DNA from: Herbaspirillum frisingense
GTDB lineage: Bacteria > Pseudomonadota > Gammaproteobacteria > Burkholderiales > Burkholderiaceae_D
Length of the DNA: 49,762 nt
Direction of reading: 5' to 3'
NCBI GenBank assembly: GCA_009914615.1
Contig: WNDX01000012.1
Location: forward strand, 1 to 49,762
Below are positions 26,511 through 35,803 of this stretch, piece by piece. A program made the position numbers and the translations under genes. The notes below the pieces were generated by a model. It searched no databases and had not been told where the DNA came from. It saw only the letters and a program-made list of their open reading frames with translations. Each line of letters starts with the position of its first letter. The stretch's first letter is position 1.

Positions 26511-26622
26511 ACGACACTGGGTCCTGACTTTCGTCAGGACGACAGGCAGGTGGGTGCTTGAACCGATGGCGGTTCCAGCATCTTCGTCGCGTCGTCCCGG
26601 CGAAGGCCGGGCCCAGTGTCGT
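26511..26622. repeat. Inverted pair of REP-like palindromic elements (REPIN-like)
   Basis: Unit A (26511-26543) reads ACGACACTGGGTCC, then a GTCCTGAC-TTTC-GTCAGGAC hairpin, then GAC. Unit B (26591-26622) is the same pattern on the other strand, with a CCCGGC/GCCGGG-type hairpin and the same ACGACACTGGG end. The two units face each other across 47 bp. Such pairs are the form in which REP sequences move and spread with RAYT transposases. The rest of the 26276-26713 gap holds the terminator at 26368, this element and the 8-bp repeat at 26683. Confidence 0.75.
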
Positions 26623-26682
26623 TTGCCGCGCACCGTCAACGCCGCAGACAACCCGGAATCAGACCTGCATCACGACAGCACG

Positions 26683-26722
26683 CAAGCACTCAAGCACGCA
26701 AGCACGCAAGCACTCAAGCGCG
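26683..26722. repeat. 8-bp tandem repeat, five units, overlapping a stop codon
   Basis: Units CAAGCACT, CAAGCACG, CAAGCACG, CAAGCACT, CAAGCGCG. The last unit and a half lie inside the 3' end of the minus-strand CMD gene and include its stop (26714-26716). The unit is not a multiple of three, so copy changes inside the coding part would alter the C-terminus. Confidence 0.9.
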
Positions 26723-27175
26723 ACGCGGCACCTGCGGACGCATCGATACCCCGAGCCGGTTCCAGGCATTGATGATGGACACCGCAAAGGTGATGTTGGC
26801 AATCTCCGATTCGCTGAAGTGCTGCTGCATCAGCGCGAACGCCGCATCGTCCTTCTCGCCATCCTGACGGCTCAGGTCGGTGAAGCGCTCGGCCCAGTTC
26901 AGCGCCGCGCGTTCGTGTTCGGTGAAGAAGGCAATCTCGCGCCAGGCTGCCAGGGTGTTCAGGCGCTGCTGGTCTTCGCCGGCCTTGAGCAGATCGTGCG
27001 AGTGCATGTCGACGCAGAAGGCGCAGCCGTTGAGCTGCGATACGCGCAGGAAGATCAGCTCCAGCAGCCTGGGATCGACGCCGCTCTGGTGCACGGCCTC
27101 GCTGGCCTTGAGCAGGGCGTTGAAGGCGGGAGCGGCGAGCTTGGTGTGTTGCAGACGTTGCTTGAAATCCGACAT
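26714..27175 (-). CDS. Carboxymuconolactone decarboxylase family protein, AhpD-like
   Basis: 153 aa. The AhpD-type redox motif Cys51-A-F-Cys54 with His58 (NGCAFCVDMHSHDLLKAG) is complete. This indicates a thiol-based peroxidase or disulfide reductase rather than a true decarboxylase. ATG 27175 follows AGGAGA on the minus strand. The gene lies directly downstream of an ECF41 sigma factor gene and has the exact promoter that ECF41 sigma factors read, so it is the probable sole or main target. Its C-terminal end runs into the 8-bp tandem repeat. Confidence 0.93.
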   Translation of the reverse strand: MSDFKQRLQHTKLAAPAFNALLKASEAVHQSGVDPRLLELIFLRVSQLNGCAFCVDMHSHDLLKAGEDQQRLNTLAAWREIAFFTEHERAALNWAERFTDLSRQDGEKDDAAFALMQQHFSESEIANITFAVSIINAWNRLGVSMRPQVPRRA

Positions 27176-27235
27176 GGCAATTCTCCTGTGGGTGAGGGAT
27201 CGACACCGGCATGAATTGCCGGCGTTCATCCATAA

Positions 27236-27262
27236 GACGGAGCGCCATGCGGGCTTGTGACA
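27236..27262 (-). promoter_or_regulatory. ECF41-type promoter for the CMD gene
   Basis: On the minus strand, TGTCACA (27262-27256), a 16-bp spacer, then CGTC (27239-27236). This matches the published ECF41 consensus, a TGTCACA -35 with a CGTC -10. It lies between the sigma gene stop and the CMD start and gives a leader of roughly 55 nt. Confidence 0.85.
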
Positions 27263-27289
27263 GGTTTTGAAAAAATGTCGAAAATTTTT

Positions 27290-28267
27290 TCAGGATGCGG
27301 CCAGGGTCTGGCGGGCGATCGCCGCCAGCTTGTCCGGATTGCGCACCACGTAGATCTCGCGGATGAGGCCACCGTCGGTTTCCAGCACCTGGGCCGATTC
27401 CAGCTTGTCATCGATATAACGCAGCAGGCCCGGGCTGCCGTTGATCCAGGCCGGGCGATAGGCGATGCGTTCCCCGAAGCGGCGGATGTTGGCGTAGTAC
27501 AGCCAGGAAATACGCGCGCCGCTGAACAGCGGATGCGGGAAAGACGCCACCTTGCCGCCGCCGTCGCCGATCAGGCGGGCATCTTCGGCCAGCAGGCCGA
27601 GCATGGCTTCGCGCTCGCCGCTTTGCACCGCGTGCATGAACTTTTGCAGCAGCGTGTCGTGGGCTTCGCGCGAGATGGGGCTGGATGCCGCCCGCAGGGG
27701 TCGGCGCGGGGCGGCGCCGCGCTTGTCCTGTTCTTCGTGTCGGGCGAGCCGATCGCGCGCCCGGTGCACCAGTTGGCGGCACGCGGCTTCGCTCTTTTGC
27801 AGGATGGCGGCGATGTCGGGATAGTCGTTGTCGAACACCTCGCGCAGCAGGAAGGCGGCGCGTTCCTCGGGCTTCAGGCGTTCGAGCAGCAGCAGGTAGG
27901 CGAAGGAGACGTCGCTATGCTGTTCCAGCAGCGTCTCCGGCGAGGGCGCCAGCAGTGCGGCGCCGTACAGGTCGATTTCGGGCGCGGCGTCGGTCAGGTC
28001 CACCAGCGGTTCCGGCAGCCAGTGGCCGGTGTAGGAGAGGCGCTCCTGCTGGGCCTGGCGCAGGCGGTCGATGCACAGCCGGGTGACCACGGTGACCAGC
28101 CAGGCTTCGGTGGAGTCCAGCGCCGCGCTGTCTTGCCCGTGCCAGCGCAACCAGGCGTCCTGCAACACATCCTCGGCGTCGCTGCGCGAGCCGAGCATGC
28201 GGTAGGCCACGCCGAACAGGCGCGGCCGGTGGCGCGTGAACAGATCGATGTCGGCGCCGGCGCCCAT
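27290..28267 (-). CDS. ECF41-family RNA polymerase sigma factor (SigJ-like)
   Basis: 325 aa: sigma region 2 (about 9-75, FGVAYRMLGSRSDAEDVLQD), region 4 (about 115-175) and a fused SnoaL-like C-terminal domain (about 200-320). All three ECF41 hallmarks are present: WLPEP (83-87) in the linker, DGGGK (235-239) and NPDKL (310-314). In this family the C-terminal domain replaces an anti-sigma factor and controls activity. The gene begins 14 nt after the hemB stop with no good ribosome site, so it is probably read through from hemB. Confidence 0.95.
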   Translation of the reverse strand: MGAGADIDLFTRHRPRLFGVAYRMLGSRSDAEDVLQDAWLRWHGQDSAALDSTEAWLVTVVTRLCIDRLRQAQQERLSYTGHWLPEPLVDLTDAAPEIDLYGAALLAPSPETLLEQHSDVSFAYLLLLERLKPEERAAFLLREVFDNDYPDIAAILQKSEAACRQLVHRARDRLARHEEQDKRGAAPRRPLRAASSPISREAHDTLLQKFMHAVQSGEREAMLGLLAEDARLIGDGGGKVASFPHPLFSGARISWLYYANIRRFGERIAYRPAWINGSPGLLRYIDDKLESAQVLETDGGLIREIYVVRNPDKLAAIARQTLAAS

Positions 28268-28281
28268 GGCTGGCGGCGTGC

Positions 28282-29313
<1,032 letters not shown>

Positions 29314-29384
29314 TCAATACAAAGTGTCGCTAATTGGCGTCATCTCGGAAGAATTTCTAAGAAAACGTCACTATGTTCCGAAAA

Positions 29385-29550
29385 TTGCAGATTTCCATAG
29401 AATCTCCTGCAACTTTCCATGGGGATACTCTATCTTACGTGTGAGCAATTCGTTGCTCCCCGCTTCCCCTTCCCTCCCTGAGCGGGGCCGATCGCGCAAG
29501 CGAAAGGTGTTCGACCCCGGAGATTGTTCCCCTTTCTCCGGGGTTTTTTT
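29385..29550 (+). ncRNA. Candidate structured small RNA between hemB and ysxC
   Basis: Both flanking genes are on the minus strand, yet the gap ends in a strong + strand terminator. Upstream of it are several clean stems: TTGCAG/CTGCAA (29385-29412), GAGCAA-TTCG-TTGCTC (29443-29458), CCCCGC/GCGGGG (29458-29487) holding an 18-nt C/T-only-like loop, and TCGC-GCAA-GCGA (29492-29503). Two stems carry the stable UUCG and GNRA tetraloops, which are rare by chance. The 5' end is not known; no strong promoter was identified. No known RNA family was recognised. Confidence 0.45.
29515..29550 (+). terminator. Intrinsic terminator on the + strand
   Basis: CCCCGGAGA (29515-29523), an 11-nt loop, TCTCCGGGG (29535-29543), then T7. 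It is oriented only for + strand transcription, towards the 3' end of ysxC. Confidence 0.85.
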
Positions 29551-29632
29551 CGTCTCCGCCTGTTTTACCTCTTCTGGGTACGCCGTACTTTGTCGGCGAT
29601 CACGTCATGCGCAGTTCGCGATCGCTTCGCGC

Positions 29633-30355
29633 TCATTCCTGCTCGTCACTTGGCGGCGCATCCGATCCGGCTGCGCTGGGTTGCGCATCGTCGCCGGTCA
29701 GTCCGGCCAGTTCCAGAATCTTGTCGTTGGCTTCTTCCAGCCCGGTGCGCTTGAGCGCCGAGAACAGTTGCACCGTGAACGGGAAGGGCTCGCCGTTCTC
29801 GTCCACGTAGCTGTCCAGATAGGTTCTGGCCTGGCGCAGGGCGTTGGTGGATTCGTTGCGGTTGAGCTTGTCAGCCTTGCTCAGGATGCAGTGGATGGGT
29901 TTGCCGGTGGGGGCGAACCACTCGATCATCTGGATATCGAGGTCGGTGAAGGGGCGGCGCGAATCGACGATCATCACCAGCGCGGCCAGTTGCTCGCGCT
30001 GGCGCACGTAGTCGCCCAGCAACGCTTGCCAGTGGTGCTTGGCCGAGCCGGACACCTCCGCATAGCCATAGCCAGGCAAGTCCACCAGCATGGCGCGGAT
30101 CTCATCCGGACGCGCCTCGTCGTTGCGGTGCTGGCCCACATGGGCGCCACCGATCGAGAAGTAATTGATGTGCTGGGTGCGGCCCGGCGTCTTGGACGCG
30201 AAGGCCAGGCGCTTCTGGTTGCAGATCACGTTGATGGCGCTCGACTTGCCGGCATTGGATCGCCCGGCGAAGGCGATCTCCGGCACGGTGGTCTTGGGCA
30301 GGTCCCGCAGATGATTGACGGTGGTGAAAAAACGGGCTTGCCAAAGTTGCGACAT
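29633..30355 (-). CDS. engB: Ribosome biogenesis GTPase YsxC/EngB
   Basis: 240 aa. G1 is GRSNAGKSS (31-39), G3 is [13 protein letters not shown] (91-103) and G4 is LSKADK. The [11 protein letters not shown] switch I region is typical. It is needed for late 50S assembly. ATG 30355 gives the family N-terminus [16 protein letters not shown]; the open frame upstream is not conserved. It has an acidic C-terminal tail of about 20 residues. It is divergent from cytochrome c4, an arrangement common in betaproteobacteria. Confidence 0.95.
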   Translation of the reverse strand: MSQLWQARFFTTVNHLRDLPKTTVPEIAFAGRSNAGKSSAINVICNQKRLAFASKTPGRTQHINYFSIGGAHVGQHRNDEARPDEIRAMLVDLPGYGYAEVSGSAKHHWQALLGDYVRQREQLAALVMIVDSRRPFTDLDIQMIEWFAPTGKPIHCILSKADKLNRNESTNALRQARTYLDSYVDENGEPFPFTVQLFSALKRTGLEEANDKILELAGLTGDDAQPSAAGSDAPPSDEQE

Positions 30356-30565
30356 GGTGGGGCGGAAATCCAAAAGAGGGGGCAAAAACGCGGAAAAGCT
30401 ATTGTACAATGTCCCGATACCCATTGCCGTGTTGACGCCAAGCAATCAAAAATATGGCGGCCATTGGAGACAGGTCAAAAGACCGGCATTTGGTATGGGG
30501 GCAGCCAGCCGCCAGACGGGCAGAATCTCTCAATTCCACAACCACAATAAGTATTAGGGTGACGA

Positions 30566-31228
30566 ATGAACCGTGCCTTTTCCCCGCTGTTGAAAACCGT
30601 GTTTGTTGCATTGTTGGCAGTTTCTTGCGCCGCACATGCAGCTGAAGAGAAAAAAGCAGTAGTCAAAGCCGATCCGGCCAAGGGCGAAGCCCTCTACACC
30701 AATGGCGACAACGCCCGCAACATCGTGGCCTGCGTGTCCTGCCACGGCGCCGCCGGCAACTCGACCATCACCCAGAATCCCCGATTGGCAGGGCAACATG
30801 AAGCCTACATCGCCAAGCAACTGATGAACTTCTGCACGCCGGAGCGCAACAATCCGGTGATGTCGCCGCTGGCCAAGGCCTTGTCGGACGAGGACATCAA
30901 GAACGTCGCGGCCTACCTCTCGGCCCAGGCGCCCAAGCCGGGCGCGGCCAAGAACAAGGAAACCATCGATCTGGGCAAGCACATCTGGCGCGGCGGCATC
31001 GCGGCCAAGAACGTGCCCGCCTGCGCCGGCTGCCACAGCCCGAACGGCGCCGGCATCCCGGCCCAGTATCCGCGACTGGCCGGCCAGCACCAGGATTACA
31101 CGGTGGCCCAGTTGACCAATTTCCGCGGCGGCGCCCGCAGCAACAGTCCGCAGATGACGGCCATCGCCGAGCGTCTGTCGGACAAGGAAATCAAGGCGGT
31201 GGCGGACTATATCGCCGGCCTGAAATAA
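30566..31228 (+). CDS. Diheme cytochrome c4
   Basis: 220 aa. A signal peptide (1-25) and two class I heme domains with Cys56-V-S-Cys59-His60 and Cys153-A-G-Cys156-His157 are present. The repeated axial-ligand regions are RNNPVMSPLAKALSDEDIK and RSNSPQMTAIAERLSDKEIK. It is a periplasmic electron carrier to terminal oxidases. The heme would be attached by the ResB/CcsB machinery encoded just downstream. A TTGTACAAT dyad near 30402-30410 in the divergent gap may hold promoter elements. GGGTGA precedes the ATG. Confidence 0.95.
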   Translation: MNRAFSPLLKTVFVALLAVSCAAHAAEEKKAVVKADPAKGEALYTNGDNARNIVACVSCHGAAGNSTITQNPRLAGQHEAYIAKQLMNFCTPERNNPVMSPLAKALSDEDIKNVAAYLSAQAPKPGAAKNKETIDLGKHIWRGGIAAKNVPACAGCHSPNGAGIPAQYPRLAGQHQDYTVAQLTNFRGGARSNSPQMTAIAERLSDKEIKAVADYIAGLK

Positions 31229-31252
31229 GGTCCCGATACGGGAAACGGTATG

Positions 31253-31285
31253 AAAAGAGGCGGCCAGCGTGCCGCCTCTTTTTTT
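31253..31285 (+). terminator. Terminator after cytochrome c4
   Basis: AAAAGAGGCGGC (31253-31264), CAGCGT, GCCGCCTCTT then further T residues to 31285. Strong stem with a T7 run. The remaining 287 nt to resB hold a CCCGGA/TCCGGG dyad (31474-31495) around TAAAAT, a possible promoter or operator, and nothing else clear. Confidence 0.9.
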
Positions 31286-31572
31286 GCGCGCGGCTTGACG
31301 CAAGTCGTGGCGCGCCCGAGCTGCTCGCATCAAGATGGACGGCAGCCGGCATTGCGCGGGGGAGCGCAGACCGGCGAAAACACCATGCCGGATTCGCATT
31401 CGCCGCCGGCCGGCCGCGCCAGATATGCGTTGCGGCATACCCGGGCTGCGCATGCGCGTATCACGGACTTTGCCCCGGAGCGGTAAAATTCCGGGTTTGC
31501 ACAGCTTTGCCGCCCGGCAAAGCGACACCCATGTAAGCGGTTCCGGCACGCCGGATCCGGTAAGGCAGGATT

Positions 31573-33726
31573 ATGACGACGGGCAGCAGTACCCAAGGGA
31601 TTCAGATCAGGACCAGGCAGCGCTGGATCGGCGACGCGGTGGAGCTGGTGTCATCGATGCGCTTCGCGATCAGCCTGTTGACGCTGATCGCCATCGCCTC
31701 GGTGATCGGCACGGTGATGAAGCAGAACGAACCGATGCCCAATTACGTCAACCAGTTCGGCCCGTTCTGGTTCGAGGTATTCAACAAGCTGGGTTTGTAC
31801 GCGGTCTATTCGGCCTGGTGGTTCCTGCTGATCATGGGCTTCCTGGTGCTGTCGACCTCGCTGTGCATCGCGCGCAACGGGCCTAAGATGCTGCGCGACG
31901 TCAAGAGCTGGCGCGACAACGTGCGCGAGCAGTCGCTGCGCAACTTCCATCACAAGCTCGAATGGCGCATGGCCGAGATGCCGCAGCAGGCCGCCGCGCG
32001 GCTGGCGCAGCAAGTCGGCGCCAAGGGCTACAAGGTCAAGCTGGTGGACAAGGACGGCGGCACGCTACTGGCGGCCAAGCAGGGCGCGGCCAACAAGTGG
32101 GGTTATATCTTTGCGCACGCGGCCATCGTCATCATCTGCCTGGGCGGCCTGCTTGATTCCGATCTGCCGATCCGCTTCCAGCAATGGTTCTACGGCAAGC
32201 AAGCCTTCGCCGGCAACGGCATCATCTCGCAGATTCCCGAGCGCTATCGCCTGGGCCTGGGCAATCCGACCTTCCGGGGCAATACGTTGATTCCGGAAGG
32301 CGCCAGCAGCAGCACGGCGATCATTCCGCAGCAGGACGGCGTGATGATCCAGGATCTGCCATTCACCATCCAGCTCAAGCGCTTCATCATCGACTTCTAC
32401 TCGACTGGCATGCCCAAGCTGTTCGCCAGCGAAGTGGTGGTGCGCGACCACGAGACCGGCCAGGAAATGGCGGCTACCATCAAAGTTAACGAGCCGCTGA
32501 TCTACAAGGGCGTGGCGATCTATCAATCCAGTTTCGAAGATGGCGGCAGCAAGCTCAAGCTGGTCGGCTATCCGATGCGCGGTGGCGACAACGGCCGCTT
32601 CGACTTCGCTGGTGAAGTCAGCGGCACCACGCCGCTGCCGCCGGGCATGGGCGACTATACGGTGGAGTGGAGCGGCTTCCGTCCCTTCAACGTGGAGAAC
32701 ATGAACACCGCCGCCAATGGCCCGACCTCAGGTTCCGCCGCCGGCGATGCGCGCGCGGTCAACGTTGGCAAGACCGTCAACCGGGGCTTCATGGACGGCC
32801 TTGACAAGCACCTCGGCTCCAGCGCCAAGACCGCCAACAGCAAGGACTTCAAGAACGTCGGCCCGAGCGTGCAATACAAGCTGCGCGACAAGACCGGCCA
32901 GGCGCGCGAATACTTCAATTACATGCAGTCGCTGCAGATCGACGGCGCCTACGTGTTCCTGGCCGGCATGCGCGAGCAGCCTGACCAGCCCTTCCGCTAT
33001 CTGCGTATCCCGGCCGACGATAATGACAGCGTGGCCGAGTGGATGCGGCTGCGCGCGGCGCTGTCCAATCCGGCGCTGCGCGAAGAAGCGGCGCGCCGCT
33101 ATGCCCAGCAAGCCATTTCCGGTGGCCGCGAGACCCCGGCGGCGCTGCGCGAACAGCTGCAGCAATCGGCACTGCGCGGCTTGACCATCTTCGCCGGCGA
33201 CGGCAAGGTATCCGGCTTCATCGCCGTGACGCGCTTCCTCGAGCAATTGCCCGCGGCGGAGCAGGAAAAGGCCGCCGATATCTTCATGAAGATCCTCAAC
33301 GGCAGCATGTGGGAGCTATGGCAAGCCGCGCGCGCCAAGGACGGCCTGGCGCCGATCGCCAGCGACGAAGCACACGGCCGCTATCTGCAACTGGCCATCA
33401 ATGCCCTGGCCGATGCGGCTTTCTATCCGGCCCCGGTGTTCCTGCAGTTGTCCAGCTTCCAGGAAATCAAGGCTTCGGTGCTGCAGGTGACGCGTTCGCC
33501 GGGCAAGAAAGTGGTTTATCTGGGCTGCCTGTTCCTGGTGCTGGGCGTGTTCGCGATGCTCTACATCCGCGAGCGCCGCCTTTGGATCTGGATCAAGCCC
33601 GGCACCGGCGGCGACGGCAGCCAGGCGCTGATGGCCATGAGCACCCAGCGCAAGACGCTGGACTTCGAAAAGGAATTCGAGCAGATGAAAGCCCGGCTGG
33701 CGGGATCCGCCGGCAAGGCTTCCTGA
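31573..33726 (+). CDS. resB: Cytochrome c biogenesis protein ResB/Ccs1 (System II)
   Basis: 717 aa. Two transmembrane helices lie near residues 22-42 and 78-98 and a third near 177-197. A large periplasmic domain follows, then a final helix near 640-665 (VVYLGCLFLVLGVFAMLYIR) and a cytoplasmic tail. This is the standard ResB layout. With CcsB it forms the heme-transporting cytochrome c synthase of System II, used by many betaproteobacteria instead of the Ccm system. The next gene encodes the partner. Confidence 0.95.
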   Translation: MTTGSSTQGIQIRTRQRWIGDAVELVSSMRFAISLLTLIAIASVIGTVMKQNEPMPNYVNQFGPFWFEVFNKLGLYAVYSAWWFLLIMGFLVLSTSLCIARNGPKMLRDVKSWRDNVREQSLRNFHHKLEWRMAEMPQQAAARLAQQVGAKGYKVKLVDKDGGTLLAAKQGAANKWGYIFAHAAIVIICLGGLLDSDLPIRFQQWFYGKQAFAGNGIISQIPERYRLGLGNPTFRGNTLIPEGASSSTAIIPQQDGVMIQDLPFTIQLKRFIIDFYSTGMPKLFASEVVVRDHETGQEMAATIKVNEPLIYKGVAIYQSSFEDGGSKLKLVGYPMRGGDNGRFDFAGEVSGTTPLPPGMGDYTVEWSGFRPFNVENMNTAANGPTSGSAAGDARAVNVGKTVNRGFMDGLDKHLGSSAKTANSKDFKNVGPSVQYKLRDKTGQAREYFNYMQSLQIDGAYVFLAGMREQPDQPFRYLRIPADDNDSVAEWMRLRAALSNPALREEAARRYAQQAISGGRETPAALREQLQQSALRGLTIFAGDGKVSGFIAVTRFLEQLPAAEQEKAADIFMKILNGSMWELWQAARAKDGLAPIASDEAHGRYLQLAINALADAAFYPAPVFLQLSSFQEIKASVLQVTRSPGKKVVYLGCLFLVLGVFAMLYIRERRLWIWIKPGTGGDGSQALMAMSTQRKTLDFEKEFEQMKARLAGSAGKAS

Positions 33727-33885
33727 GCCGGGCACATCAGGAAAGGCCGGCGCAGCGATGCATGACAAGCCGGCCGTTGACATAACGGAGACCGTGCCGC
33801 CGGCGTATGGCGGTTATCATCCTGGGCATAGATGGACTGGCGCCGAGTTCGCTACCATCGCCGCAGGAGTGCAGTGGAGAACGGA

Positions 33886-35040
33886 ATGGAACTGACTGAA
33901 GCAACCCAAGCTTATCCCCAGGAGCAAGGCTTCTTTCGCCGTCTGAGCGCGGTGGACTGGATCTACGGCGCCGCCCTGGCGGCCGGTTCGCTGTACGCGT
34001 TCGCGCGTTTCGGCGGCTACATGGACTACTACGAGAAAGCGGTGCTGCTACTGGCCGCGCCCACCTTCGCGTGGCTCGGCTGGCACTGGAAGCAGGTGCG
34101 CTGGCTGATGGCGGTGATCGCGGTGCTGTCGCTGGGCGCGATCTCCATGTACGGCGGCGCGCTGGAGATGGCGGACAAGAAATTCTTCCTCAAGTACATG
34201 CTCTCCAGCCAGTCCGCCATCCTGTGGATGAGCGCGCTGTTCTTCCTTTCCACCCTGTTCTACTGGGGCGGTCTGGCCACGCGCGCCGGCACCGGCACGG
34301 CGATCGGCTCCAAGCTGTGCTGGGCCGCGGTGGTGCTGGGCTTCACCGGCATGATGGTGCGCTGGTACGAGTCCTACCTGATCGGCGCCGACGTCGGCCA
34401 CATCCCCATCTCCAACCTGTACGAAGTCTTCATCCTGTTCTGCATGATCACGGCGCTGTTCTACCTCTACTACGAGGAGCGCTATGCCACCCGTCAACTG
34501 GGCGCCTTCGTGCTGACGGTGATCTCGGCTGCGGTCGGTTTCCTGATGTGGTATACCGTGTCGCGGGATGCGGCCGAGATCCAGCCGCTGGTGCCCGCGT
34601 TGCAAAGCTGGTGGATGAAGATCCACGTGCCGGCCAACTTCATCGGCTACGGCACTTTCGCCCTGGCCGCGATGGTCGCGGTGGCCTACCTGCTCAAGGA
34701 AAAGGGCTATCTGGCCGATCGCCTGCCGTCGCTGGAAGTGCTGGACGACGTGATGTACAAGGCCATCGCCGTGGGCTTCGCCTTCTTCACCATCGCCACC
34801 ATTCTGGGCGCCCTGTGGGCGGCCGAGGCCTGGGGCGGTTACTGGTCGTGGGACCCGAAGGAAACCTGGGCGCTGATCGTCTGGCTCAACTACGCGGCCT
34901 GGCTGCACATGCGCCTCATGAAAGGCCTGCGCGGCCAAGTGGCGGCATGGTGGGCGCTGGTCGGCCTGCTGGTGACGACCTTCGCCTTCCTGGGCGTGAA
35001 CATGTTCCTCTCCGGTTTGCATTCCTACGGCGAACTTTGA
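33886..35040 (+). CDS. ccsB: Cytochrome c biogenesis protein CcsB/ResC (System II)
   Basis: 384 aa with about eight transmembrane helices. The heme-binding WWD motif is WGGYWSWDPKE (316-326) followed by TWALIVWLNYAAWLHMR. It works with ResB to export heme and attach it to CXXCH proteins. ATG 33886 has GGAG 6 nt upstream; a GTG 12 nt earlier is an alternative. The 159-nt gap after resB contains GCCGGC-type repeats but no clear terminator, so the two genes are probably one operon. Confidence 0.95.
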   Translation: MELTEATQAYPQEQGFFRRLSAVDWIYGAALAAGSLYAFARFGGYMDYYEKAVLLLAAPTFAWLGWHWKQVRWLMAVIAVLSLGAISMYGGALEMADKKFFLKYMLSSQSAILWMSALFFLSTLFYWGGLATRAGTGTAIGSKLCWAAVVLGFTGMMVRWYESYLIGADVGHIPISNLYEVFILFCMITALFYLYYEERYATRQLGAFVLTVISAAVGFLMWYTVSRDAAEIQPLVPALQSWWMKIHVPANFIGYGTFALAAMVAVAYLLKEKGYLADRLPSLEVLDDVMYKAIAVGFAFFTIATILGALWAAEAWGGYWSWDPKETWALIVWLNYAAWLHMRLMKGLRGQVAAWWALVGLLVTTFAFLGVNMFLSGLHSYGEL

Positions 35041-35097
35041 TTCCGTTTGTCGCTCCTCTATCAGGGCGGCAAGCGCCCCTCTGATAAAGGATATGCA

Positions 35098-35745
35098 ATG
35101 AAAGACTCCGGCAACGCGATCGATCTGGTCATCTTCGATTGCGACGGCACCCTGGTCGATAGCGAAGTGGTGGCCGCCCAAGCCTGGTCCGACTACGTCG
35201 CCCGCTACGGCGTCGATCTCACCGCGCAGCAGGCGCTGACCCAGTTCCGCGGCGTGAGCATGACGCTGTGTCTGGCGCGTATCGAGGAATTGCACGGCAA
35301 GCCGCTGCCGGCCGTCTTCGAGCAAGAGCTGCGCGAGCTCATGGCCGACATGCTGGAGCAGCGCCTCAAGCCCATCAGTGGCGCACTGGAGATGGTGCAA
35401 GCGCTGGCCGTGCCGTACGCGTTGGCCTCCAACGCCCCTCATCACAAGATCGAATTGTGCCTGCGTGTCACCGGCCTGCTGCCGTATTTCGCCGGCCGCA
35501 TCTTCAGCGCCTACGATGTGCAGCGCTGGAAGCCGGATCCCGCGCTGTTCCTGTTCGCCGCCAAGAGCCTTGGCGTGGATCCCGCGCGCTGCGCGGTGGT
35601 GGAAGATAGCCTGCCGGGCGTGCAGGCCGGCTTGGCGGCCGGCATGAAGGTGATCGCGCTGCAGGAGCACGGCGTGCATCCCGAGTTACCGGCCGGCGTA
35701 CAGGTGATCACGCAACTGGCCGAACTGCATTCGCATCTGGCGTGA
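35098..35745 (+). CDS. HAD-superfamily hydrolase, phosphatase-like (subfamily IA)
   Basis: 215 aa. The nucleophile motif FDCDGTLVDSE has Asp14 and Asp16. A helical cap (about 20-90), motif II ASNAP, motif III Lys in RWKPDPALF, and the acidic motif VVEDSLPGVQAG follow. It resembles YieH/phosphoglycolate phosphatase-type enzymes that act on small phosphorylated metabolites. AAAGGA lies before ATG 35098; an upstream in-frame start covers a hairpin and is rejected. Confidence 0.9.
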   Translation: MKDSGNAIDLVIFDCDGTLVDSEVVAAQAWSDYVARYGVDLTAQQALTQFRGVSMTLCLARIEELHGKPLPAVFEQELRELMADMLEQRLKPISGALEMVQALAVPYALASNAPHHKIELCLRVTGLLPYFAGRIFSAYDVQRWKPDPALFLFAAKSLGVDPARCAVVEDSLPGVQAGLAAGMKVIALQEHGVHPELPAGVQVITQLAELHSHLA

Positions 35746-35803
35746 GCGGCATGCAAGTCCGGGCCGAATTTAGGTAAGATCGACAGCAGTCAGGGGCGCC
35801 GCA

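Noticed and set aside
29385-29550. 6S RNA as identity of the candidate small RNA
   Set aside because: A few short matches to the 6S consensus were seen but in the wrong order, and the 3' terminator plus serial stems do not give the single long bubbled rod of 6S RNA.
33778-33810. Perfect TTGACA before ccsB
   Set aside because: No -10 box at a workable distance was found, so no promoter is claimed.
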